The notes below the pieces were generated by a model that ran no database searches, was not told the origin of the DNA, and saw nothing but the letters and a program-made list of their open reading frames with translations. This document shows positions 12,488-19,033 of a stretch of 19,033 nt of DNA, one piece after another (positions within the stretch are counted from its first letter, which is position 1; every line of letters starts with the position of its first letter). The translations under genes and the position numbers were made by a program. The stretch lies in contig DDLS01000106.1 of the NCBI GenBank assembly GCA_002340255.1, positions 1-19,033 of the forward strand, written 5' to 3'. The DNA is from Cyanobacteria bacterium UBA2566 (GTDB taxonomy: Bacteria > Cyanobacteriota > Cyanobacteriia > Cyanobacteriales > Desertifilaceae).

Positions 12488-15097
12488 CTAAGATTCTTTA
12501 GCTTCTAAGGCTTCGACCCGACTTTTTAAGGTTTGATTGGTTTTCTTCAACTGCTCGATTTCTTGCCGTAAGGTGTCCATCGCGCTATTCGAGCCGATCG
12601 CCTTCTGCACTTTTTGCAGGGCTTCTTCTGCTCGACGCTGCACCCGCCCATCTGCGGTAGAAGAGGCGATCGCCTGTAAAATCCCCATCGCTTTTGCTGT
12701 TTTCATCCCTCCCAAAGCCTGGATCGCTGCCATTTGGGTTAAGAAAAACGATTCAGACGATAGAGCATCCAACCGTGCTAACACCTCTTCTACCTGAGCT
12801 TCATCTTGACCGGAGGATGCCACACCTAAGGCACGAATGGCACTTAAACGTAGAGGTTGGGGAATACCGAGGTGGGTATACTCTAGAATCACCTCCAAAG
12901 CTGCTTTAGAGCGATTCATTTGGCTTAATCCGGCGATCGCCCCACTGCGAACCACCTCATTCCAACCCGCTTTCGTTTCCAAAACTGTCTTGAGTAGTTT
13001 AATCACCTTACGGGGCTTAGGCATCTCTCGATCCTTGAGAGCAGCGATCGCCCCCAAAACCTTAACCACAGAAGCTTCCACTTGATAAGACGGATCGCCA
13101 TTAACCAAAACCGACTTCAGCACCTTATAACTCGCCTTAGTTTTGATCGTCCCTAACGCTTCAATAATCGCCTTACGGACTCTAGCATCCCCATCTTGCA
13201 AGCCCACTAACAGAGCCTCAAATACCTGATCCAGGCGAATTTTACCCAAACCTCTGGCTATTTCCACTCGCACTCCCCAAAAGTCCTCCGTTTTTAATGC
13301 TTCAGCTAAAGCCTGAACTACGGGTAAGGTTCCTTTCTTCACTAAAGCGTTAATAGCATAAATGCGAGAAATCGGATCGGGATCGCAAGCCAACTGAGCC
13401 TTTAATTCAACCACAGGATAGTCCAAAACCACCGTTTTCAAATAGCGATTCCCCACATCAAAACTGATAAACTTAGGCCTCTCATCTAAGGGGAAATAAA
13501 AACTCTCTTCCACTTGATGAATTCTCACCGTATGGGAATTAACGAAAATTTCAGGCGCTTCACCTTCCTGTTCTGAAGGATTGACATAGCCAAAACCAAT
13601 AGGGATTTTCAAATCAAAGAGAGACTTTTCATCCTCTTTAGCTTGGGTTTGGACTACCGTTACCTTCGCCAGCTTACGATCTATATCCCAACTGTAGCTG
13701 ACCTTAAAATCGGGATGTCCCCCGCGATAGACATATTGATCGAATAAAAACAGGAGATTGCGCCCTGTAGCTTCTTCAATGGCTCGCAGTACATCCACTG
13801 TTTCTACCGTACTATGGGCATGATTGCGAACAAAGGTTTGTATAGCTTTGAAAAATAAATCATCGCCCAATTCTGCCCGCATCATATGGTAGACACAGGC
13901 TCCTTTTTCGTACAAATGGCGATCGTAGAGTTCAATCGGCTCCCGATAGATATGAGTGACCATGGGGCGACGATAGCGGGTTTTATCTTCTTGTAAATAG
14001 CTTCGTGCTTCTCTGAGGTAATAATAGGCAGCATCTTCTGCTCCATATTCTTGTTCGGTCCACAGCACTTCACAATAGGAAGCCATCCCTTCTTTAATCC
14101 AAGCGTGGGACCAATGTTTAATCACCACTAAGTCCCCAAACCATTGGTGGGCAAGTTCGTGGGCGACTAAACTTTCGGTAAAGGGATGATCGAGTAGAGA
14201 TCGTTTATCCAGTAGACAGCGATCTGTTAAGAGTGTTGTCGAGGTATTTTCCATGCCGCCAAAGATAAAATCAGCGACACAAACTTGGGCATATTTGGGA
14301 TAGGGATAGGGATAATCAAAGATGTTACTAAAGAAGTCGATCATGCGTGGCGTTTTGCCCATACTTCTCTGGGCATCATTTTTACGGTCTTTTTCCACAT
14401 AGTAAAGGACGGGGGTGTTTTGCCACTTGTCTTTGATTTCTACAAATTCGCCTATGGCTAAAGTCATCAAATAGGTCGGATGAATTTCTTTTTGAAACCA
14501 ATGATAAATTTTGGTCTTGCCTTCAGTTTTTGTGTCAATCAGTTCCCCATTGGAGATCGCCATATATTTGGCGGGGACTTGAACTCGAATTTCTGAAGTA
14601 GAAAGTTGTCCGGGGTAGTCTAGACAAGGGAACCAGTAGCGGGAGTCTTCATCTTCGCCTTGAGTCCAAACTTGGGTCGGTTTGCCAGGATAATCAGTAT
14701 CAGGATGAATGAAATAGAGTCCTCTTTGGGGACGATCGACTCGATAGACAATGTTAATTTCTAGGATTTGTTCCGCTTGAGTGGGGAGATCTAGGTGGAT
14801 GTGGAGTTTTTGCCCATCGTAGTCAAAGGATTGGGATTTGTGGTTAATTTTGACATTCTCGATGATTAAGTCTACTGCGTCTAGGGAGAGGGTTTCAATA
14901 CCTGTGCGAATGGGTTTGAGATGGAGAGTACAGGAACCACTATATCGAGAGTGAGGAATGTCTAAGACTAAATCTAAAAAAATATGTTCGATTTGTCCGG
15001 GGCGATCGGGGGTATAGTGAGGATAGGAACCGGGAAGTTGAAAGGATTTACGTTTGGGTTTTTCGGTATCGAGGAAGGATTTTAACAGTTCAGACAT
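12488..15097 (-). CDS. M1 family aminopeptidase with C-terminal HEAT repeats
   Basis: An 869-residue zinc aminopeptidase. The N-terminal beta domain (about 30-225) leads into the exopeptidase motif GGMEN (280-284). The zinc site is HELAHQW, with His313, Glu314 and His317, and Glu336 in WIKEGMASY at the expected 18-residue spacing. DRHLYEKGACVYHMM, further on, supplies the usual catalytic tyrosine. From about residue 575 to 830 there are HEAT/PBS-like helical repeats (for example DGDARVRKAIIEALG). A short coiled coil forms the last 30 residues. The HEAT part takes the place of the usual ERAP1-type C-terminal domain. No signal peptide is seen, so it is cytosolic. It removes N-terminal residues from peptides. 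Specificity is unknown. Confidence 0.92.
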   Translation of the reverse strand: MSELLKSFLDTEKPKRKSFQLPGSYPHYTPDRPGQIEHIFLDLVLDIPHSRYSGSCTLHLKPIRTGIETLSLDAVDLIIENVKINHKSQSFDYDGQKLHIHLDLPTQAEQILEINIVYRVDRPQRGLYFIHPDTDYPGKPTQVWTQGEDEDSRYWFPCLDYPGQLSTSEIRVQVPAKYMAISNGELIDTKTEGKTKIYHWFQKEIHPTYLMTLAIGEFVEIKDKWQNTPVLYYVEKDRKNDAQRSMGKTPRMIDFFSNIFDYPYPYPKYAQVCVADFIFGGMENTSTTLLTDRCLLDKRSLLDHPFTESLVAHELAHQWFGDLVVIKHWSHAWIKEGMASYCEVLWTEQEYGAEDAAYYYLREARSYLQEDKTRYRRPMVTHIYREPIELYDRHLYEKGACVYHMMRAELGDDLFFKAIQTFVRNHAHSTVETVDVLRAIEEATGRNLLFLFDQYVYRGGHPDFKVSYSWDIDRKLAKVTVVQTQAKEDEKSLFDLKIPIGFGYVNPSEQEGEAPEIFVNSHTVRIHQVEESFYFPLDERPKFISFDVGNRYLKTVVLDYPVVELKAQLACDPDPISRIYAINALVKKGTLPVVQALAEALKTEDFWGVRVEIARGLGKIRLDQVFEALLVGLQDGDARVRKAIIEALGTIKTKASYKVLKSVLVNGDPSYQVEASVVKVLGAIAALKDREMPKPRKVIKLLKTVLETKAGWNEVVRSGAIAGLSQMNRSKAALEVILEYTHLGIPQPLRLSAIRALGVASSGQDEAQVEEVLARLDALSSESFFLTQMAAIQALGGMKTAKAMGILQAIASSTADGRVQRRAEEALQKVQKAIGSNSAMDTLRQEIEQLKKTNQTLKSRVEALEAKES

Positions 15098-15174
15098 GCA
15101 CTTAGAGTTGAGATTAGGAGTAACCTTTTAGTTTAATACAGTTTTTAGGGTTTGGAACACGCAACTGGGGACTA

Positions 15175-15297
15175 CTAATCTAAGATGCCGGTTAAGATTT
15201 CTAGCAAAAGAGTTAATTCTTCTGGTACAAGATAGCGCTTTGCCCTAGCGAATAGGATTGTGGTACATGGCTTTGAGGATTTAATAGTATACTCCAT
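15175..15297 (-). CDS. Possible 40-residue hypothetical protein
   Basis: An ATG on the minus strand opens a 40-codon frame beginning MEYTIKSSKPC and ending LLLEILTGILD before TAG at 15175-15177. The middle, RAKRYLVPEELTLLLEI, looks helical and protein-like. I do not recognise it. No Shine-Dalgarno sequence precedes the ATG, and the frame stays open upstream, so it may be the tail of a broken gene next to the transposase remnant. Treat it as a tentative small gene or fragment. Confidence 0.25.
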   Translation of the reverse strand: MEYTIKSSKPCTTILFARAKRYLVPEELTLLLEILTGILD

Positions 15298-15352
15298 AAC
15301 AGCACAAAGTGTGTATCTTATACGGAACAAGAGGAAACATGGCAAGACCACT

Positions 15353-15582
15353 TTACCGATCGCTCTTCTCTTCGGGTTTTTCCTTTATTCTTTCTTTATA
15401 CATAGGCTCTAAGACAATATCCAGGGGTTTACGACTGGAATGACTTGAGCGCTCTTGGTCATAAATTTGTTCGAGAATTGGACGAAATTAGTCCCAAGGG
15501 ACTAATTCATTGAGTTGAGACAGAAACGGCTTTTTATTTTTTCCTGGCGATTTTCCCCGTCCCAAAGACTTGTTTGACCCAT
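15353..15582 (-). pseudogene. IS5-like transposase N-terminal remnant
   Basis: On the minus strand ATG at 15582 opens MGQTSLWDGENRQEK. After a one-base slip in an A-rich run near 15531-15542, the frame continues KPFLSQLNELVPWD, then a TAA stop (15488-15490), then FRPILEQIYDQERSSHSSRK and PLDIVL. This order (short lead, LNELVPW, FRPILE, RKPxD) is that of the N-terminal domain (DUF772-type) of IS5-like transposases. The homology ends soon after PLDIVL and the frame stops at 15353. No DDE catalytic core is present. The copy is dead, with a frameshift, a nonsense codon and a lost C-terminal part. Confidence 0.6.
15486..15507. repeat. 22-bp palindrome inside the transposase remnant
   Basis: AATTAGTCCC (15486-15495) and GGGACTAATT (15498-15507) are exact inverted copies separated by AA. 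The right-hand part coincides with the LNELVPWD codons. The left-hand part includes the nonsense codon. Confidence 0.7.
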
Positions 15583-15604
15583 GATCTTTTTTGATTATAT
15601 CTTT

Positions 15605-15739
15605 TTGATTATCTCATAAATTTAGGCTATAGTCAATTAATAGCAGTGCCCTTATTATTTCCCGTTTTTAATCACTCAGGTCATTCGGATATGCGGGGCA
15701 CTTTAGGTTGGCAATTCGGGGGAATTGACTGATAATCAA
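15605..15739. repeat. Three nested inverted repeats
   Basis: Three pairs nest in order: TTGATTATC 15605-15613 with GATAATCAA 15731-15739, AGTCAATT 15631-15638 with AATTGACT 15723-15730, and AGTGCCC 15645-15651 with GGGCACT 15696-15702. CAATTC/GAATTG (15712-15727) can form a competing small hairpin. No reading frame covers the stretch. It may be a small non-autonomous element, the end of the dead insertion sequence, or a structured RNA. Confidence 0.5.
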
Positions 15740-15930
15740 GTTTCCTTAACTTCCCAAGCTTACTATAAATCCTGCTTATGTTGCTTCACTTCTCCTCTTT
15801 ACTTTTTCTTTAGGAATCAGCTCTAATAACTAAAAATTAATCATTCTCGATCGCTGCGTCTGCACTCCCTTCAACTCCCCGTGTTCTCCCATTCCTCCAT
15901 CCGCCCATTCCCTCACTCTCCAAAGTTTGA
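15740..15930. other. Gene-free stretch upstream of the rne promoter
   Basis: No coding frame seen. Bases about 15868-15921 are strongly pyrimidine-rich, with irregular ATTCCTC/ATTCCC-like units suggesting a degenerate heptamer array. Confidence 0.4.
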
Positions 15931-15936
15931 TACAAT
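15931..15936 (+). promoter_or_regulatory. Candidate -10 of the rne promoter
   Basis: TACAAT is a good -10 match, 278 nt before the rne ATG. A start near 15943 would give a 5' leader of about 265 nt. The -35 region is poor. A long leader is in keeping with rne in other bacteria. Confidence 0.4.
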
Positions 15937-15942
15937 AGTTAG

Positions 15943-16208
15943 TTATGACCTTACGATGGGGTCACAGTTTTTGGCGATCGCACATGAGAGACAAAGAACC
16001 CCTAACGTAATGGGGTATCGTATTTCAGTCCCATAACCGAGGGTTCAGGCTAAAGCATAGAACTTGGCCGTCGGTTGTGCAGTAAACGAGGGTCACGCTC
16101 TTTTCCCCCTGCGATCGGCTGGCGGCGAGCAACCCAGAACACCAGCGAGACAAATTGAATGTGTAAGCTGCTTACCTATTACTGACATGCATAATTTGAG
16201 GAAATTGG
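15943..16208 (+). promoter_or_regulatory. Structured 5' leader of rne
   Basis: The leader holds ACCCC/GGGGT (15998-16016). A long stem-loop follows: bases 16032-16040 pair with 16071-16079 over 9 pairs including one G-U, and the helix continues with 16041-16046 against 16060-16065. After it, GGGT/ACCC and GCTC/GAGC (16090-16100 with 16127-16135) enclose a CTCTTTTCCCCC pyrimidine run. In E. coli and Synechocystis, RNase E controls its own mRNA through the rne 5' UTR, so a similar role is inferred here. The transcription start is assumed. Confidence 0.45.
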
Positions 16209-18293
16209 ATGCCAAAGCAAATTATTATCGCCGAGCAGCATAGATTAGCTGCTGTTTTTGAAGAAGATCAAATCCAAGAACTTGTAGTCGCCACAGGAAG
16301 TCATCAAGTCGGAGACATTTATCTCGGTAGCGTAGAGAACGTCTTACCAGGTATTGATGCAGCCTTTGTGAATATTGGCGATGCCCAAAGAAATGGATTT
16401 ATTCATGTGACAGATCTGGGCCCTCTGAGGCTCAAACGAGGCTCAGGGTCAATTACGGAGCTACTGGTTCCCCAACAAAAGGTATTGGTGCAGGTGATGA
16501 AAGAACCCACGGGTTCTAAGGGGCCGCGCTTAACCGGTAACATTACCATGCCCGGTCGTTATTTGGTGCTGATGCCCTATGGACGAGGGGTGAACCTATC
16601 TCGGCGAATAATGGGGTCTCAGGAGCGATCGCGCCTACGTGCCTTAGCCATTCTGATTAAACCGACGGGGATGGGCTTGCTGGTGCGCACCGAAGCCCAA
16701 GGCATGGCTGAAGAAGCCATTATGGAAGACCTGGAAGAATTACTCAGCCGCTGGGAATCGATTTTAGCCGAAGCGAGTTCCGCCGTTCCCCCAGCCTTAT
16801 TGGGTCGAGATGATGATTTTATTGTCCGCGTCCTTCGGGATATGTACACCAATGATGTCAATCGCATTGTGGTGGACTCCCATACCGGTCTCAAGCGGGT
16901 GAAACAACAAATTATTAACTGGAATGCCGGTAAAATTCCGCCGGGTATCTTGATTGACCATCACCGGGAAAAGAACTCGATTTTGGAATATTTCCGGGTG
17001 AATGCAGCCATTCGAGAAGCCCTCAAACCCAGGGTGGACTTACCTTCCGGAGGCTATGTGATTATTGAGCCAACGGAAGCCTTAACGGTGATTGATGTGA
17101 ACTCTGGCTCCTTTACCAGTTCAGCCACTGCCCGTGAAACCGTACTGTGGACAAACTGCGAAGCGGCCACCGAAATCGCCCGTCAACTGCGTCTGCGCAA
17201 TATTGCCGGTGTGATTATTGTCGATTTTATTGACATGGACTCCCGCAAAGACCAGTTAAAGGTACTGCAACATTTTGAAGAAGCGCTCTTAGCAGATAAG
17301 GCTCGCCCCCAAGTGGCTCAACTTTCAGAGTTGGGTTTAGTTGAATTAACTCGTAAACGCCAAGGGCAAAATATTTATGAGCTATTTGGCCATACCTGCA
17401 AAGTTTGTAATGGTTTAGGGCATTTAGCTACTCTGCCAGGAGAAATCGAAGACTCCCCCTCTGCTTTACCCGATCGCTCCTATACCGTAGGACGGGAAAC
17501 GCCAACTCCAGAGCGCTTTTCTGAAACTCCGGCTCCCACGCTTAAGCCAGACTTTTCTAAGGATTTTGGCTCTAGCTCTGAGTCCAGCTCCAGTTATGGA
17601 GAACCGTCATCCCTGCGAAGTTCTGCGGGTATGGATGAGATGGGAGAAGGCTTTGCAGTCGATGAGGAGGCGATCGCCAGACGGACTCGCCGCCGCCGAC
17701 CCGATACCAAAGATTCGGGGGGATATGGGTATCAGGAGCCGTCCTATCGCAGTGGAGCTGATTTGTCAGTGACCACCACCCTCCATGAAGGATCGCGGCC
17801 TTCTGATGTTCGTTTCTCCTCTCGCAAAGATTATTGGGATAAACCGACTAATCCCCGTAAACGTATCGGGGGAAGATTAATCGATGCTCCTCCAGAGGTA
17901 GTCAAGGTTCCCATGACCGATGAAGAGCAAAATATCTATGCTTTAATGGGCATCTCCCCTCTGGTGTTGTTGCCTGATGGAGAAAACAAAAACCCAAAAT
18001 CAACCATTGTCGAGGTTAGTTCAGTAGATGCCCATGATTCTGAGGGTTCGACTGCAACCCTGGTGGCTACCCCAGAAACTCGGGAAGAGATCGCCCCAGA
18101 TTCAGAGGAAACCGCTAAAGAAGAAGGCAATTGGGGATGGATGTCTCCGACTCTGGAACAGAAAGACCTGAGTAGCCCAACTTCACAGGAAGAAGCGCTC
18201 GATGAGGGAAGCGTTGCAGAAGAGGAGACGGATGAGGAAGTCCCAGAACCTCGTCGCCGTCGTCGCCGTCGCTCTTCTGCGGATTCAGAATAA
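16209..18293 (+). CDS. rne: Ribonuclease E (cyanobacterial type)
   Basis: A 694-residue endoribonuclease. Residues 1-410 are the conserved catalytic half: an S1 domain (GDIYLGSVENVLPGIDAAFV at 35-54), an RNase H-like part, and the DNase I-like part. The latter has magnesium-binding Asp296 (TVIDVNSGSF) and Asp339 (IIVDFIDM). The zinc link is CKVC (Cys397/Cys400). From about 411 the tail is low-complexity and rich in Ser, Glu and Arg, without the E. coli scaffold. It ends EPRRRRRRRSSADSE. In cyanobacteria an arginine-rich C-terminal nonapeptide of this kind binds polynucleotide phosphorylase. RNase E cleaves mRNA and processes rRNA, tRNA and crRNA precursors. GAGG at 16198-16201 supports the ATG. 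rnhB follows after 12 nt. Confidence 0.96.
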   Translation: MPKQIIIAEQHRLAAVFEEDQIQELVVATGSHQVGDIYLGSVENVLPGIDAAFVNIGDAQRNGFIHVTDLGPLRLKRGSGSITELLVPQQKVLVQVMKEPTGSKGPRLTGNITMPGRYLVLMPYGRGVNLSRRIMGSQERSRLRALAILIKPTGMGLLVRTEAQGMAEEAIMEDLEELLSRWESILAEASSAVPPALLGRDDDFIVRVLRDMYTNDVNRIVVDSHTGLKRVKQQIINWNAGKIPPGILIDHHREKNSILEYFRVNAAIREALKPRVDLPSGGYVIIEPTEALTVIDVNSGSFTSSATARETVLWTNCEAATEIARQLRLRNIAGVIIVDFIDMDSRKDQLKVLQHFEEALLADKARPQVAQLSELGLVELTRKRQGQNIYELFGHTCKVCNGLGHLATLPGEIEDSPSALPDRSYTVGRETPTPERFSETPAPTLKPDFSKDFGSSSESSSSYGEPSSLRSSAGMDEMGEGFAVDEEAIARRTRRRRPDTKDSGGYGYQEPSYRSGADLSVTTTLHEGSRPSDVRFSSRKDYWDKPTNPRKRIGGRLIDAPPEVVKVPMTDEEQNIYALMGISPLVLLPDGENKNPKSTIVEVSSVDAHDSEGSTATLVATPETREEIAPDSEETAKEEGNWGWMSPTLEQKDLSSPTSQEEALDEGSVAEEETDEEVPEPRRRRRRRSSADSE

Positions 18294-18305
18294 TTCATCA
18301 TTATT

Positions 18306-18893
18306 TTGGATCGAGTCATTCGAGTGGCAGGGATTGATGAGGTGGGCCGAGGTTCGCTCTTCGGCCCAGTGGTGGCTGCTGCTGTGATGATCTCACCAGA
18401 GGTAGAGCGTCAATTGCAAGATTTGGGAGTCAGAGATAGTAAGACATTGAGCCACCGAAAGCGACAGGCCTTATTAGGAGCCATTGAAGAATTGCCTCTT
18501 GATTGTCAATTGGGTGTTGCATCGGTGGCGGAAATCGATCGATTTAATATTTTACAGGCATCGTTGTTGGCGATGAAGCGAGCGGTGCTGAAACTAGGGG
18601 AAATTCCTGGAGTGTGCTTGGTGGATGGACTCCATGAGATTCCTCAGTTAGACAGGGTTCAGAGAACAGTGGTTAAGGGAGATCGGACGGAGGTGGCGAT
18701 CGCCGCCGCCAGTATTGTTGCTAAGGTCTGGCGCGATGAACTGATCGCTCGCTTAGATCCGTTGTTTCCCCACTACGATCTGAGGGCGAATAAGGGCTAT
18801 GGCACGAAGAAACACCGACTAGCGATCGCCCAGTTTGGCCCGTCTTGCTTGCACCGGCGATCATTTAAACTCAAGTCATTCCAAGCTCAATAA
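18306..18893 (+). CDS. rnhB: Ribonuclease HII
   Basis: A 195-residue cytosolic nuclease that cleaves the RNA strand of RNA-DNA hybrids and removes single ribonucleotides from DNA. The DEDD site is visible: Asp11 and Glu12 in GIDEVGRG, Asp107 in LVDG, and Asp144 in AKVWRD. The family motif NKGYGTKKH is at about 162-170. No ATG is available upstream of the domain: the rne TAA at 18291-18293 is in the same frame. TTG at 18306 is the first plausible start and gives a normal N-terminus. GTG 18324 would leave only one residue before AGIDEVGRG. No Shine-Dalgarno sequence is seen, so translation is probably coupled to rne, 12 nt upstream. The same rne-rnhB pairing is known in other cyanobacteria. Confidence 0.95.
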   Translation: MDRVIRVAGIDEVGRGSLFGPVVAAAVMISPEVERQLQDLGVRDSKTLSHRKRQALLGAIEELPLDCQLGVASVAEIDRFNILQASLLAMKRAVLKLGEIPGVCLVDGLHEIPQLDRVQRTVVKGDRTEVAIAAASIVAKVWRDELIARLDPLFPHYDLRANKGYGTKKHRLAIAQFGPSCLHRRSFKLKSFQAQ

Positions 18894-18937
18894 ATAGGTT
18901 TTATAGCAAGGGAAAGGAGAGCTAAGACTTTCTGTTC

Positions 18938-18961
18938 CCTATTGCCTATTGCCTATTGCCT
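18938..18961. repeat. CCTATTG heptamer array after rnhB
   Basis: Three CCTATTG units and a partial fourth lie 45 nt after the rnhB stop. No GACTTCTGC palindrome follows this copy. TATAGCA (18902-18908) and TGCTATA (18986-18992) flank it as a 7-bp inverted repeat. The remaining bases to 19033 show no gene. Confidence 0.75.
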
Positions 18962-19033
18962 CAAACCCTAACCTAACTCCTTCTCTGCTATAGTCATTCC
19001 AATTAAGTTCCGTATAGACTACCTCCTGTGACC

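Noticed and set aside
15339..15443. Plus-strand 34-codon frame (MARPLYRSLFSSGFS...) with a good GAGGAA ribosome site
   Set aside because: It is antisense to the IS5-like transposase remnant, whose homology on the minus strand explains the open frame.
16032..16135. Structured rne leader as a tRNA or known riboswitch
   Set aside because: There is no T-loop GGTTCRA with matching acceptor stem, no cloverleaf, and no riboswitch motif I recognise.
16619..16894. Minus-strand 91-codon frame inside rne, and similar frames inside tldE, the glycosyltransferase and the aminopeptidase genes
   Set aside because: They are antisense or shifted frames of strongly supported genes and have no family features.

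Overview
The window is a stretch of cyanobacterial chromosome. The octamer GCGATCGC (HIP1) or its core recurs in nearly every gene. Clade-specific families are present: CyanoP/PsbP, DUF1400, DUF4278, and an RNase E ending in an arginine tip. Heptamer tandem repeats of the kind known from filamentous cyanobacteria lie between genes. The genus cannot be fixed from the sequence.

Layout. 1-103: nine-unit heptamer array running straight into pmbA/tldE (104-1444). 1667-3125: two tandem secreted DUF1400 paralogs. 3275-3643 (minus): a SnoaL-like protein. 3960-5150: a GT2 glycosyltransferase with C-terminal TPRs. 5259-8530: an NrtA/CmpA-like binding lipoprotein followed 14 nt later by a Cache-HAMP histidine kinase, probably one sensing unit. 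8626-9168: psbP (CyanoP). 9187-9694: a decayed IscB locus, consisting of a HEARO/omega-RNA-like structured region followed by an iscB reduced to its first 35 and last 56 codons. 9694-9736: a perfect 18-bp hairpin. 9794-10411: maf. 10489-11580: a Hanks-type Ser/Thr kinase. 11827-12243 (minus): a DUF4278 protein. 12488-15097 (minus): an M1 aminopeptidase with C-terminal HEAT repeats. 15098-16208: a gene-poor kilobase with an IS5-like transposase remnant, nested inverted repeats and the structured leader of rne. 16209-18893: the rne-rnhB operon (RNase E, RNase HII).

How the parts relate. Most genes are single-gene units of ordinary cell function. Clear functional pairs are the binding protein with its histidine kinase, the two DUF1400 proteins, and rne with rnhB. 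No response regulator and no transporter permease or ATPase lies near the sensor pair.

The most interesting region is psbP-maf (9169-9793). An RNA-guided nuclease locus there has lost all its nuclease domains but kept its guide-RNA-like region, its start and its terminal domain. A second theme is a composite repeat, a heptamer array joined to the palindrome GACTTCTGCAAGAAGTC. It occurs three times, and twice the palindrome overlaps the stop codon of a minus-strand gene. Start sites were moved inward from TTG to ATG for the glycosyltransferase, psbP and the Ser/Thr kinase. rnhB has no ATG start available, so TTG was kept.
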